NCBI GenBank assembly: GCA_001931875.2
Contig: MSJH02000817.1
Location: forward strand, 62,001-126,000
Reading direction: 5' to 3'
DNA: 64,000 nt
From: Byssochlamys sp. IMV 00236
Lineage: Eukaryota; Ascomycota; Eurotiomycetes; Eurotiales; Thermoascaceae
Made by a program: the position numbers and the translations under genes. The notes under the pieces were generated by a model. The model ran no database searches. It was not told where the DNA came from and was given only the letters and a program-made list of their open reading frames with translations. This document shows positions 12,101 through 23,314 of the stretch, piece by piece; position 1 is the first letter of the stretch, and each line of letters opens with the position of its first letter.

Positions 12101-15100
12101 GAAGTTCAGCAATAGACTCCGGAGGAGTGATGTGCCCATCGTGAACCAACTTGCAGCAATCCTGGAGCACGCGAGCGCCAAGAACCTTGTTGCGCTCGAA
12201 CATAGTGATGAGGTCCACCGAAGCAAAGGTGACGCTCTTCCGGAAAGGGTCCATATCGATCTTAGTATTCTCATGGATATCACGCTTTCCGATTTCAATG
12301 AATCGACCAAACGCGGCCATGCAGCTCCAGGTGGCGTGAAGAAGCTTGCCAGCCAGACTGTTAAGGGCGACGTCCACACCACGTCCGTCGGTAACGGACA
12401 TAACACCCTGGACAAAACTGTCATCGCGGGAAGAAAAGATCTGCTCATCCCTGAGACCATATTTGCTCTTGAGGAGGTCGCGCTTTGCCTGAGATCCGAC
12501 AGTGGCAATGACATTGGCTCCGATCATCTGGGCGATCTGAACAGCCATCTGCCCGACACCACCAGCAGCCGAGTGAATCAGCACATATTCACCGGACTGC
12601 AGGCGGGCAGTGTCCACAAGTGAGTAGTAAGCTGTGGTCAGAATCAGTGGCAGAGCTGCCGCTTCAGCGAATGGCATCGGGCCAAGCTTGTAACAGAGAG
12701 AAGCTGGGTTGCGTACTATCGTACGGTGAGCACCCTGGCCAGGTCTCCACGCGACGACACGATCACCGACATCAAAGGCTGCCTTATCAACATTCGAGCC
12801 GACGCGCAGGACCACGCCCGAGCATTCATCACCGAGCTTGAAGTCTTCGATGATACCCATCGAGGCTGCAATATCTCTGAAGTTGATAGCGGAGGCTTTG
12901 ACTTCGATTTCGATTTCATCGTCCGCGAGTTCATGGTCCAAGATTTCATCATCCTCCTCGAAGACCAGAGTCTCGAGAAGACCTACCTTACCGATCTTGA
13001 GAGCAAGTGGTCTGCTTCCCAGTGGTTCGAGTCTCGGCTGGGAGTTGACGCCGTTGCGCAACTTAGAGTTGAGGCTGTCATCCGCTTCCACTCTAGGAAT
13101 GAATAGAGACCCGTCGCGTTCAGCAATCTCATCTTCCTCAAGGTTGCGGTCGAGCACTTCAATGACGCCCTTTGCCGTGAGGTCATTGGGGTGAGCAGAA
13201 GGCATATCGAGAGTTACGAGCCGGAGCTGGTCATTTTCACTGCGAGCAACTCGCGCGAGACCGACAATCATAGCATGTTCCGGCTTTGAGGACTCCAGGG
13301 TTGCGCTTTCCAAGACCCACACGATGTTCTTGCCTGCGCTGGTCAATAGACTCTGCACCGCCTTGTATGTCTGCTGGCTGTCTAGCGCCTCATCGAAAAA
13401 CAAGGCTTCATCGAGATTGGAGAGAACTATGACATTCTCAGAACGGGCTGGCTGATTGGCAAGCGTAGCGAACGACGTGCATGAGATGGACGGGTTGCCA
13501 TAGATGGTCTTGATGCGTTGAGCGAGAACTAGAGTGCGTTCCGAAGGCCGAGATGGCAGAATAATCGTCAGTGGGCCCTCGCTGGAAACACGCTCGACTT
13601 CCTTGCGCCAGGCCGTCAGGTCTCCGGTAGTAAAAATAGTAGTCAACCCATTTCCATCGATGGTCTGGCCGTCAGTGATAACATAACCACCCTCTCTCAC
13701 AAAGGCGCTGACATCGGACTGAGCAGCGTTGCTCACAATAACCAAGTCATATTCGCCAATCTTGGGCTCGGAAACGTCGATGAGTCCACTCCTCTCTTGA
13801 GCCAGGAGTTCCAGCTCCTCACTAGGCAGTTCCTGTGAGAAAACAGGGGTGATGGACTTGAACCGCCTGCGCTCGTTCGAGTCGCCGCCCAGAGAGCGCA
13901 AGACATCTCGAGTACGCTGCACACTTGGGGTAAAGTGGAGAATTGCGCTGTTCGGGTGTTGATGGGCGAATATATCCACTAACTCACTGATGTCACGGTT
14001 GGAGAGTAGAGGAGAATCCGATTTCAAGAGATCGAAAGCTGGTTGCCACCGGGTGCGGAAGAACAGTGACCTAGAAGCGGCGTTTTCATTGCTGTCTGCG
14101 CCAAGAGACGTCACTTCCAAGCCCTGGAATTGTAACAGAGGCTCATCGCTGCCTTTATCAGCGACCAGCAGGTCACTGATGGCAACACGCGGTCCGGGAA
14201 GACGCGTGAAGGAGCAGACTTCGAAGTTTTGCTCACTAGATGCAGTCATCACCTTAGCAAAAGAACCAGAAATCTTGAACGAACGGATAAAGGTTGGAAC
14301 GAGAGCCTCGTCGAGTGGCCGACCGATGATGGATTCAATAGCCGCAAAGATGACATGGAAGGAAGCGTCGAGCAACGTCGGGTGCATGATAGTCAAATCG
14401 GCCTGTTCAGCAGCGTACTGGCTTGGCTGGAAGGCGAGCGATCCCAGTGCGAAGCCAGGGCCGGTCTCGAGATTTCCCGTCAACAGCGAGAAATTCTTGC
14501 CATACTGGAGACCAAGATCCCAGAGATGCTGATAGAAGTTGTCCGCGGAAACACATTCGTTGCATTTCTTGTGGAGCGCCTTGAAGGTTGGATGGATGTC
14601 AAGGCGTTTGAACGCAGCAGGAGCCCCAGCTTCAATGGAAATGAGACCACAGCAGTGCTCAGTGCATCTCTGGTTCTCATCATAGGAGGAGATAACGAAC
14701 TCATACCAAGCATCAGACTTGGATTTGGCTGAAATAGTGGCCGGTCGCAGCTCCAGTATGATCTCGGAACCGACGTCGGACTCGTCCAGAATCAAAGCTG
14801 ACTTCACCACCACATCTCGCAAGGAGACCTCTTTGAACCCAAGGCTTCGGTCGATAGTACTAGCAACAGCCTCGATTGCCATGCTGATATAGCCTGCTGC
14901 TGGGAAAATGACCTTTCCATCGACAACGTGGTCAGACAGCCACGGGAGCTCCTTCTGGCGGATGTAGTTGCGCCAGCGCGGGTACTTCGCCACGGATCCA
15001 GGAACCACAGCACCCAGCACAGAGTGACGCTGACTGCGTAGACGATGCTCCTTGATAAAGCGAGTCTCCGACCAGTATCTCTTGTGGTCCCAAGCGTAAG

Positions 15101-17956
15101 AGGGCAAATCTCGGAGTCTCTGGCCTCGTGGGACCTGGTAGATAGAACCGGTCTCCGCGATGAAGTGGTCGCTGTTGACTGCTTCGAGGTTGACGGGATA
15201 TCCAAGCTGGAAAAGCTGACCCGCAGTAGTAAGAATCCCTTCGTAGTCATGGACGCCACGAGTCAATGAAGCAACGTATGGGATGTCAAGCTTCAGAGAC
15301 TGCACGACCTGCCGGGCCGGACCCTTGAGTGCAGGGTGAGGTCCGATTTCAACAAGGATGTCAACGTTCTTCTCCTCCTCATCATCAAGGAGTATACCGG
15401 TCAGGGCATCCGAGAACCGAACAGCTCCTGTCATGTTGGCAGTCCAGTACTCAGCTCCCATCTTTGCCGGGTCGGCAAGACGAGCAGTGACACTGGAGAA
15501 CATGCGAATCTTGGCAGGCTGGGGAGTGAAACCCTCGCAGCCATTGAGAGCCTTTTCATAGGCAGGAGCAAGAGGGAGCATGTGGTGGGAATGGAATGCC
15601 TGAGCAACTTGGAGCTGACGGGCGAAGATCTTCCTCTCGGTGAGGCTCTCCTTGAGTTGAACAATCGCATCCTCGTCTCCAGATAGCGTCATGCTAGAGG
15701 GACTGTTGACGGCTGCAATACAGATCTTGCCCTGGTATGACTTGAGTTCTGCGAGCGCTTCCATCTCCGTCAGTCCAACTGCCATCATGGAACCGCGGAC
15801 AACAGAATCGCCTTCGACGCCGTTCGACATGTATAAACCTCTGTAGTAAGCAGCAATCATGGCATTGTCGAAGGAGAGAATTCCAGCAGCGTAGGCGGTG
15901 GCCATTTCACCAGACGAGTGACCGACAACGGCAGAGGGCTCGATGTTCCATGTCTTCAGCAGATCGAGGACAGCCAGTTGCAGGGCAGTGCAAATTGGCT
16001 GGGAGAAGCGAGTCTGTCCAAGGCGACTCTCCTCCTTCGAGCGCAAGAGCTCCTCAATAACAGACCAGTCAGGCCTGTCAGGAAGACGCTGCAAGACGGT
16101 ATCACATCTTTCGAGAGTCTGCTTAAAGAGCGGAGACTGCAGGATTAGTTGACGACCCATTGCGAACCATTGTCCGCCCTGTCCGGTGAAGACGAAGCCA
16201 AGTCTGGGCTTCTCCTTGCTGGCGGCTGTCCACTTAGCATTCGGAGGCGGGTTGTTCAGGCTTTCCAATACACTCTCTCGGTCCTTTCCAATTGCGAAGG
16301 AGCGCTGTTGGTGCAGCGAGCGCCGCGATGAGAGGCTCACAGCTAGGTCCGAGACACTGCAGTCTGGGTGTTCCTGGAGGTAGCCGGCGAAGCGGGAGAC
16401 CAGCAGTTTCCCAGCATTCTCGGAGTGGGAGGTGAGCGGAATAAGCAGAGGTCTTCCGGAGACCATTGGTTTGAACTCCTTCGGCAGCTCAATAGAACTC
16501 ACGGAGGCTCTCGCTGAAGGCTGGTAGGCCTCCAGAACAATGTGTGCATTGGTACCTCCGTATCCGAAAGAGTTGATACTGGCTCTGCGCAGGCCCTCTG
16601 TTGCAGGCCAGTCAATCATAGACTGAGGAACGCTTAGCTTCCACTCGTCGAAATTGATCTCAGGGTTAGGGTTCTTGAAGTGCATGTTCGGAGGGATCTT
16701 TCCAGACTCCAGAGCCATGGTAGTCTTGATGATCCCAGCGAGTCCCGAGGCACCCTCGAGATGCCCAATGTTGCTCTTAACAGAACCGATGTACAAGGGA
16801 TCTTTGCGAGATTCCGAGAAAACTGCTCCAATGGCCCTTGTCTCTATTGGGTCACCACGAGCAGTTCCTGTTCCGTGTGCTTCGAAGTACTGAGTGTCCG
16901 CTGGGTTGAGGCCAGCATTGCTGTAGACCCTCCTGATCAAATCCTCCTGAGCTGTGGAGGAAGGGAGGGTGATTCCCTGCTTTGTACCGTCATGGTTGGT
17001 AGCAGAGGCACGCACGACGGCTCTGATGTGGTCGCCATGGTACTCGGCCTGACTCTGGCGCTTCAGGACAGCGGCGCAGATTCCTTCACCACGGACATAA
17101 CCGCTACCCGATGCATCGAACGTGGCGCAACGTCCGTTGACCGATAACATTCCCAGATCGGTCATAGTGATGAAGATGTTCGGGTCGAAGTGAAGGGCTG
17201 AGCCGACAACAATCGAGATGTCACACTCATTGTTGCGGAGGGACTGCGTGCCCATATGGAAGCAAACCAAGGAGGAAGAGCAGGCCGTATCAATGGTTGC
17301 ACTCGGACCGTGAAGGTTGTAGAAATAGGAGATACGATTGGCCAAGATGGAGTTTCCGGTTCCTGTGACCGTGTACTTGGGGTAGTATTCAAGGTCCTTG
17401 TTGGTCATGGAGTCGTAGTCGTTAGTGAAGCAACCGCAAAACACGGAAGTCTGTGAGCCGTTGATTTCGTCCAGCGTAATGCCAGCATTCTCAAGGGCTT
17501 CATAGACAACCTCGAGGAGTAGTCTCTGCTGAGGGTCCATAGCCTCAGCTTCCTTGCCGGAGATGTGGAAGAAACCCGCATCAAAGTCGGCAATGTCCTG
17601 GTCCAGGAAGTAGCCATACTTGGCATTGGTCTGAGATCTAGTTAGCAAGAGGTTCTTCTCTGGATATCCCAACGTCCACTTACAGTTCCCTTGTTGGTCC
17701 CATCCGGGTGATAGAAGGCGTCCACATTGAACCGGTTGGACGGCATCTTCTGGCGCAGGTCCTTCTGCGCCTCTATGTTCTGCCATAGCTGGCTAGGGTT
17801 CTGTGCACCGGGCACACGACAAGCCAAGCCTACAATCACGGCTGGGTCCGTCTCTGGTGGCGGAGAAGAGAGAGACGATCCCGATGCCCGGCGAGACAGA
17901 GAGAAGTTCGACGGGGTCGGAGAGATGCGAGAGGCACGGGACATTGGAGACGCCAT
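6152..17956 (-). CDS. pynA: Hybrid highly reducing PKS-NRPS (pyranonigrin synthetase-like)
   Basis: Three exons (17956-17684, 17630-8892, 8839-6152; both introns GTAAG...CTAACT...AG, frames checked) encode 3,899 residues. Approximate order: KS 40-460 (DTACSSSL near 205, EAHGTGT near 345), AT 570-860 (GHSSGE near 662), DH from 950 (HVVDGKVIFP near 993, HPTLLDASFH near 1170), shrunken C-methyltransferase relic 1270-1560, ER (SAAGGVGQ near 1782), KR (GGLGGLG near 1985, YSSANAY near 2129), ACP (GLDSI near 2298), C (HHIAIDRG near 2519), A (YTSGSTGKPKG near 3003), T (GGQS near 3433), terminal reductase from 3515 (TGAESFIG, later YGYFK). A complete ER and no active methyltransferase fit the unmethylated, partly saturated chain of pyranonigrin, which is joined to L-serine. 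In the reductase the middle glycine of the usual TGATGFLG motif is replaced, consistent with release by a separate thioesterase. The pyn assignment rests on cluster content. Confidence 0.85.
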
Positions 17957-18745
17957 GATTGGTACAGATTTGGTTGAAGTGAATCGGTCTATAGTGGTAT
18001 ACAGTATAACAGCAGAAAACAGAAAGTCTTTCACGAAAGCAGAACCTGGAGAGATTCGAAACCCGAGCCGACAGTGCAAGTCAATCCGGAGGTGAGGTAC
18101 GAGGATGATCTCAAATCGCCGGAGAACCTTGCACCCTTTGTATTCTCTGCGATCCTACTCTGGGACCTCGTAGATGAGACCATCCGCAGCCATTGTGGCC
18201 ATGGCCCCGTAGAGTGCTTACGGGCCATGGTGAGCCTCCCGGTTAGAGACGCGATATTCGAGAGAGCGGCAGGGACGAGTATCCCGAAATGACCGCGCAG
18301 ACACGGGGTACCTGAAGCTGAGTAGTTCGAACAGTAATAATACAGAGATATGCTCTGGATGCAGACGATGGCAGGAACAGGCATAGACTGGCACGCTAAG
18401 CAGAGATCCTCGCCGTTGTTGGACTGGGGAACTTCCGCCCCGACTCGGACCTTTTGATGAGGCCGACCAGCTCAGTTCTGCCCGACTGAGTAAGCGCCGT
18501 GATTCCCCGCCGGGCAGAAAGACTCGCCGTTTCCTGGCGCAGCAGATGCGTCGATGGCTGCGTTGACCAGCGCTTCTTGAAGGGGGCCAGATGCCCTTAT
18601 TAAAGGGGCCAAGAAGCCCAGTGTTGTCTGTTTTTTCTCTCTCTCTCTATCCAGTTTCATCCAGATCGAAGAACACGAAACAAATTACGCTTTATACACC
18701 CCGAAACGGCTGACTATACCATACCATTCACAATAATCATCCACA
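17957..18745. promoter_or_regulatory. Divergent promoter of PKS-NRPS and NmrA-like gene
   Basis: This 789-base region lies between two divergently transcribed cluster genes and should serve both. It holds one CCG-N8-CGG palindrome (18293-18306). A pyrimidine-rich tract near 18630-18655 precedes the NmrA-like start. No gene is supported inside it. Confidence 0.7.
18293..18306. promoter_or_regulatory. CCG-N8-CGG site
   Basis: An inverted CGG half-site pair spaced by 8 bases, the kind of target bound by Zn2Cys6 dimers. It sits 337 bases from the PKS-NRPS start and 440 bases from the NmrA-like start. Confidence 0.55.
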
Positions 18746-19575
18746 ATGGCTGGCCCTAAACCTACTCTTGCTTTCTTCGGTGCGACTGGTGGCAGTACCA
18801 TCTCGTGTATTGCTCCAGCCATCGAAGCTGGATACAAGTGCAATGCTCGTGAGTTCACCTCATGGTGGAAACCAACCTTATCCCCATAGTGGCGTACTGA
18901 CTGGCTGACTCGATACTACTAGTGGTGCGGACCCCATCGAAGCTGGAGAATCTACTCCGCGAACGCAAGGTCGCGGACTCTGCCATCGCCGCCAACCTCC
19001 AGATCACCGCTGGCAACGTTACCGATGTTGAGGCCGTCAAGAAGACTCTCGTCCGCGATGGAGCCAACGTTGACATTGTCATCTCCGGCATTGGAGGCAA
19101 GCTGCTGTTCACCAACCCTCTGAAGCCAACTCTCGACAACCCGACCATCTGCCAAGATGCCGTCTCCACCATCATTAGCGCCCTGAACAGCCTGGCGGGT
19201 CCTAAGCCGACCCTCGTGGCGCTCAGCACCACCGGCATCAGTGACAAGAAGCGCGATCTCCCCGTCGCCATGATGCCCATGTACCACTGGATGCTCAAGG
19301 TGCCGCACAAGGACAAGAAGGTCATGGAGGCTGCTATCCTCAAGGAGGTCGCCAAGCCGGAGGGCGAGCGTGCCATCAGTGACTACGTGATTGTCCGTCC
19401 TAGCTTGCTGACGGATGGCCCCAGCATTGGTACCGACAAGATCAAGGCGGGCACAGAGGAAAAGCCCGCCGTGGGCTACACCATCACCAGAGACGATGTC
19501 GGTCTTTGGGTGTTTGAGAAGCTCATCAAGGAGAACCATTCCTACCATGGCCAGATTGTCACCATCACTGCTTAG
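18746..19575 (+). CDS. pynE: NmrA-like NAD(P)-binding oxidoreductase
   Basis: Two exons, 18746-18848 and 18923-19575, splice in frame (GTGAGT...CTGAC...CTAG) to give 251 residues. A Rossmann-type glycine motif, GATGGSTIS, begins at about residue 12. The rest resembles the atypical short-chain dehydrogenase (NmrA/isoflavone-reductase-like) fold: an NVTD segment after the second strand, a GIGGK loop, and an ALSTTGIS segment in mid protein. No signal peptide, so probably cytosolic. In the pyn pathway the equivalent protein reduces the exo-methylene of pyranonigrin E to the methyl group of pyranonigrin G; that role is inferred here from cluster context. It is divergent from the PKS-NRPS and probably co-regulated through the shared promoter. 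Confidence 0.82.
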
Positions 19576-20626
19576 AATCTGCCTACTCCACGCTAGCTGC
19601 ACTGTTATGCCCTGTCTGTCTACTTGTATCGATGATATCCCCTTGAATCATGCATAACGCTCTTGAGACTTAATCAACCACCGTTTTACATAGATTTTGC
19701 TTTTTTTTTCGGTTCTCTTTTTGGCCCCCATGTTAGAGCAGTCCTAATGATAATTTAATTCCTCCGTTCTGCTTCTATGAATAGCGAAAGTATGGTACAA
19801 CTACAATCATGCACGCTGTCGATCTCTGTCGATCATGGCCCTAGTAACTCAACTAACTGTGAACACTGACACATTCAGCCCTGTCGCATCCTCTCCAACC
19901 AATAAAGTAATAGACCTCACTGTTGGTTTTCAGTCCGCAACTGTGGTACGAATGAGAAGGTGAGATAGCAAAGCAAGTCACTGACTGTGCCAGCGCTAAT
20001 ACAAGGCAGGCATCCTATCTAGGAACAACCCTTTAGAGCTAGCTGGCCACGTTTTGTTCACTACCTAGGTAATTTATGTCGTCCAATGGCTTTGTATATT
20101 ATTATATCAATCGGAATAATTGCAAAAGTGAACAACATCTCTATTCTATTTCATATCATATAATCTATATGGGTAACTGCGATGCAATCTATGATAGGAA
20201 AGCAGTGTCCAGTTCAGTCTCTGAATAGTACATGATTCTGAAAAAAGACAGACGACATAATATTCATGATGATGATAATGATGAAAGGAATGGCAGTGCG
20301 CATATCCCAATTTCAACTGGACCCAGACCAAAACAAGAGAAAACAGAGTCCCAAAACGAAGCCTAAACCTGATCCTGAGCCTGAACCTAGAATGTAATCA
20401 GAGAGCATGACATGGAAACGATGAAAACAAAAAAANNNNNNNNNNNNNNNNNNNNNNNNNNNNNNNNNNNNNNNNNNNNNAAAAACGCCATGGATCTGTC
20501 CTTGGAACGTATATCTCATCATAATGCCTTATTCGTGTCGCGGGTATATATCAAGGTAGATGTTGTGATGTTGTAGAATGACATGACAGTTCGTATGGAG
20601 GGGAATGAGTAGTATAATGCATGCTC
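19576..20626. other. Intergenic between convergent genes, no gene seen
   Basis: These are the 3' flanks of the NmrA-like gene and the Zn2Cys6 gene. It is A/T-rich and contains the assembly gap and a short tandem of AACCTGA-like units (about 20362-20392). No coding or RNA gene could be supported. Confidence 0.6.
20436..20480. other. Assembly gap (45 N)
   Basis: Forty-five undetermined bases flanked on both sides by A runs, which points to an unresolved homopolymer or low-complexity tract. It lies in the 3' flank of the regulator gene and does not interrupt a coding region. Confidence 0.95.
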
Positions 20627-23314
20627 TTATGTTCGAGACATGGCGGGGTGAAAAGGGACAGAGAACATGGATGGCTCTGGGGTCGTATTTGCCCTTGCCT
20701 TTTTACGCGGAGGGTGCTCGATCTCGCTTGGGACGGGTGTTGGCATGCCAAAGTTCAGATACATACTGGGAGCGAACGTGGGGTCGTTGTGGAGAGCGTC
20801 AATGTGAGCGCTGTTGTCGACGGTGCTGTAGCTCATGTTTCTTCTCTTTATGCCACTGCTGAAGTCGTCAACAAAGGCGCTGGTGTAGAAGCTTGGGTCC
20901 GCTGCGCTGGTGGTCGATCCACTGGTGAAGCCTAGCCAGAGATCGTGCGAATGTGCGGGATCGTTGAGAGTCGCGTTTAGCGGTACTGACATGACATCCT
21001 CCTCTAGGAAAGGCACGTCGTCTGAGAGAGGAAGGCTTCCGCTCATCGGCATCATTGGATTGTCAAACATTAGTGGACTTAGATTGTTCAAGTCGACTGA
21101 AGACCCAAATCCGGCGTGGAGAGGTGTTGTGGTGGGACTTGCAGCGCTGGTTGCGCCGGTGGACAACGTGTGGACAAGAGACTCGTCCGTCGTGGTCGCA
21201 TATGAATCGACAGAGGCTGTACGGCTGTGGCCAGGGCGATGGAATTCCTCCACGCGTTTGCGGACGCTCTTCAATTGTTTCTTGACAGCTCTCCACCGCC
21301 GGTCTTGGAGTAAGACGTCGTCGTTCTTGAAGAGGGCATGCATCGATTGTGCCAAGTGCAATAGCTCCGACAGGTTCTCAGAGAGGATCTTGATTTCTGC
21401 CTCGGTGCCTTCCTGGAAACGTGCGCAGAAATAGTCCAGTGCGCGTCCGCAGGCATCTAGCCCAAGAACATAGGAGTGAGGGAATGGACAGGGAGATCCA
21501 GCGACGACTGGACCGGCCACTTTGTGCATCTCCTCTCTTACTGGGAATACACTCAGCAGGGCCTTAGCTGACATCGTGAAGTCATCCATCAATGTCTCAC
21601 TGACTTCAATCTCCGCCCGTTCCTGATACGAATGGGGAAACAGAAGGTGGATGAGCATAGTGTGGTAAACCGTCAACATCAATGCCTGTGACAGCGGATC
21701 GTCGACTTTCGATTTCACGAGCGAAACGACGTGGAGCAGAACGTCCCTTGCGTCTGCGCAAAGAGTAGCGATTCCTGTCTGGCGCGTGTGTAGGCCGCGC
21801 AGTCGCTGGACAAGCGTCGCCTGCCATGACACGGATTGTGGGACCGTCATCGCTTCTTGTGATCGAGGGTATATGGCATATAGATGACCGGCAGTGGAGG
21901 TGATGTGGCTAAGGAGCCAGACTTCGCGTATAGTAGCGGACTGCTGACGCAAAGTTGATAGGTTGTCGGCAGCCTTGTCCAGTTTGATCAAGACAGACCA
22001 GGTTTCATCCATTGGCGGGAATACACTCAAGGTGGTTGCTGGTAGAAGGTCCGAAAAGGGCATGTCCATCTGGATAAACGACCAAAGGGTAAGAGAGAAA
22101 GTCATCCACCAAATGTTGCCAATCATCTCTTCTTCGACTTCTCCGACGTCGATGCCGTTGATCCTGCTGAGACCTTTCTGCGGTGTCTCGAGCAATCGAT
22201 TCTTCAGCTTCGTTGTCACTCGACCGGCGTACCCGATATAACAGATGGCACGGCGAACTTTTCCAAGACATGTGTGATGCCACCCGAGAAGCATTAACGC
22301 CTGAGCAGTGGAAAGGTCAGCTTGCTGGACTGTGCGAGCTCGAAGACGCGTTGACGCCCAGTCGAACAGTCTTTCCCCTCGAGCACGAGAAGTATCGTCG
22401 CCTGACGCGAAATGTGCATCTGCTAGCATCGTTGCAAGCAATATCTCATCATGCGTATTGCTCCGATAAGCGCGGAGGAACAATGTCTTCGAGATCATGA
22501 CGGATAAGGGATGCATCGCAAACCAGACGTCGATTAATTGAGTGGTACGATGGCTATCGTACTCTGACAATGGATTGGGGCCCGTTGGCTCAGGAGGGAA
22601 CATGGCGGGAGTACAATCTTGAGCCATGCCAGCGGTAAAGAACCTTCCTTCTTCAGCAAAGAAGGGCTGACAACCCAGACCTCCAAATTTGGTTACCAGT
22701 GTCTCTACCAGGTCCTGTGTCAACAGAGACAGCAGCCCACGATAATTGAGTGGGCTGAGGGGTGTAGAACGTGGTGAGAGTGTCTCGGTAGATGCTGACC
22801 GTTCAGTGCCTTTAACCTTCGCGTTAAAGGCAGAGAACCTCTCTTGGTATGTGTTTGTCTTCGGTGCATCGCATTCGGTTCCGAAGTTCTCTTTGAACAT
22901 TATCTCGAGCTCCGCAGCAATGCTGTTGGTCATGTCCATGTCGGATCGTGGAGGATCGTCGAGGAGGAAGCAGTCCTTCGGGGAACCAGACCGCGAGCCA
23001 GGCCTCGAAGACAGGTCATCGCTCATCAAGAGTGAGCCGCTTGGCGATACGTAGCCTCCATCCAATAATCGAGGTAAGGCTGGCCCTGTTGTTGATCGGG
23101 TGCTGCTCCCTCTCGGGCGTCCCTTGGATGCTTCCAAGTCATAGACGCATTCAATGTTTCGTTCTCGACAAGCTGTGCAGATGCTTTCTCCTGAACAGCG
23201 AATCTTCCGAGACCTACAGAAGTGACAGCTCCGGCGCATGTTCGGCTTTCGTGAGGCCATTTCCATGGTCCAGTTGGAACGATAACCGTACCGACAGGCG
23301 TTGTGATACTGCAC
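20627..23314 (-). CDS. pynR: Zn2Cys6 transcription factor (cluster regulator)
   Basis: A single uninterrupted frame of up to 895 residues. The N-terminus has a complete binuclear zinc cluster with spacing C-x2-C-x6-C-x5-C-x2-C-x6-C (CHFCRSRKIRC...) at about residues 30-56, followed by a basic Gly/Arg linker. The middle region has the character of the fungal_trans domain (helical, with a WFAMHPLS segment). The C-terminus is rich in Ser/Thr and has a PRKKARA nuclear-localisation-like motif. The frame opens at 23314, but in-frame Met codons at 23266 and 23260, just before the zinc cluster, are equally good starts. It lies inside the cluster next to the NmrA-like gene, so it is the obvious pathway activator and the best candidate to bind the CCG-N8-CGG sites. 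I saw no such site in its own upstream region. Confidence 0.85.
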   Translation of the reverse strand: MQYHNACRYGYRSNWTMEMASRKPNMRRSCHFCRSRKIRCSGESICTACRERNIECVYDLEASKGRPRGSSTRSTTGPALPRLLDGGYVSPSGSLLMSDDLSSRPGSRSGSPKDCFLLDDPPRSDMDMTNSIAAELEIMFKENFGTECDAPKTNTYQERFSAFNAKVKGTERSASTETLSPRSTPLSPLNYRGLLSLLTQDLVETLVTKFGGLGCQPFFAEEGRFFTAGMAQDCTPAMFPPEPTGPNPLSEYDSHRTTQLIDVWFAMHPLSVMISKTLFLRAYRSNTHDEILLATMLADAHFASGDDTSRARGERLFDWASTRLRARTVQQADLSTAQALMLLGWHHTCLGKVRRAICYIGYAGRVTTKLKNRLLETPQKGLSRINGIDVGEVEEEMIGNIWWMTFSLTLWSFIQMDMPFSDLLPATTLSVFPPMDETWSVLIKLDKAADNLSTLRQQSATIREVWLLSHITSTAGHLYAIYPRSQEAMTVPQSVSWQATLVQRLRGLHTRQTGIATLCADARDVLLHVVSLVKSKVDDPLSQALMLTVYHTMLIHLLFPHSYQERAEIEVSETLMDDFTMSAKALLSVFPVREEMHKVAGPVVAGSPCPFPHSYVLGLDACGRALDYFCARFQEGTEAEIKILSENLSELLHLAQSMHALFKNDDVLLQDRRWRAVKKQLKSVRKRVEEFHRPGHSRTASVDSYATTTDESLVHTLSTGATSAASPTTTPLHAGFGSSVDLNNLSPLMFDNPMMPMSGSLPLSDDVPFLEEDVMSVPLNATLNDPAHSHDLWLGFTSGSTTSAADPSFYTSAFVDDFSSGIKRRNMSYSTVDNSAHIDALHNDPTFAPSMYLNFGMPTPVPSEIEHPPRKKARANTTPEPSMFSVPFHPAMSRT

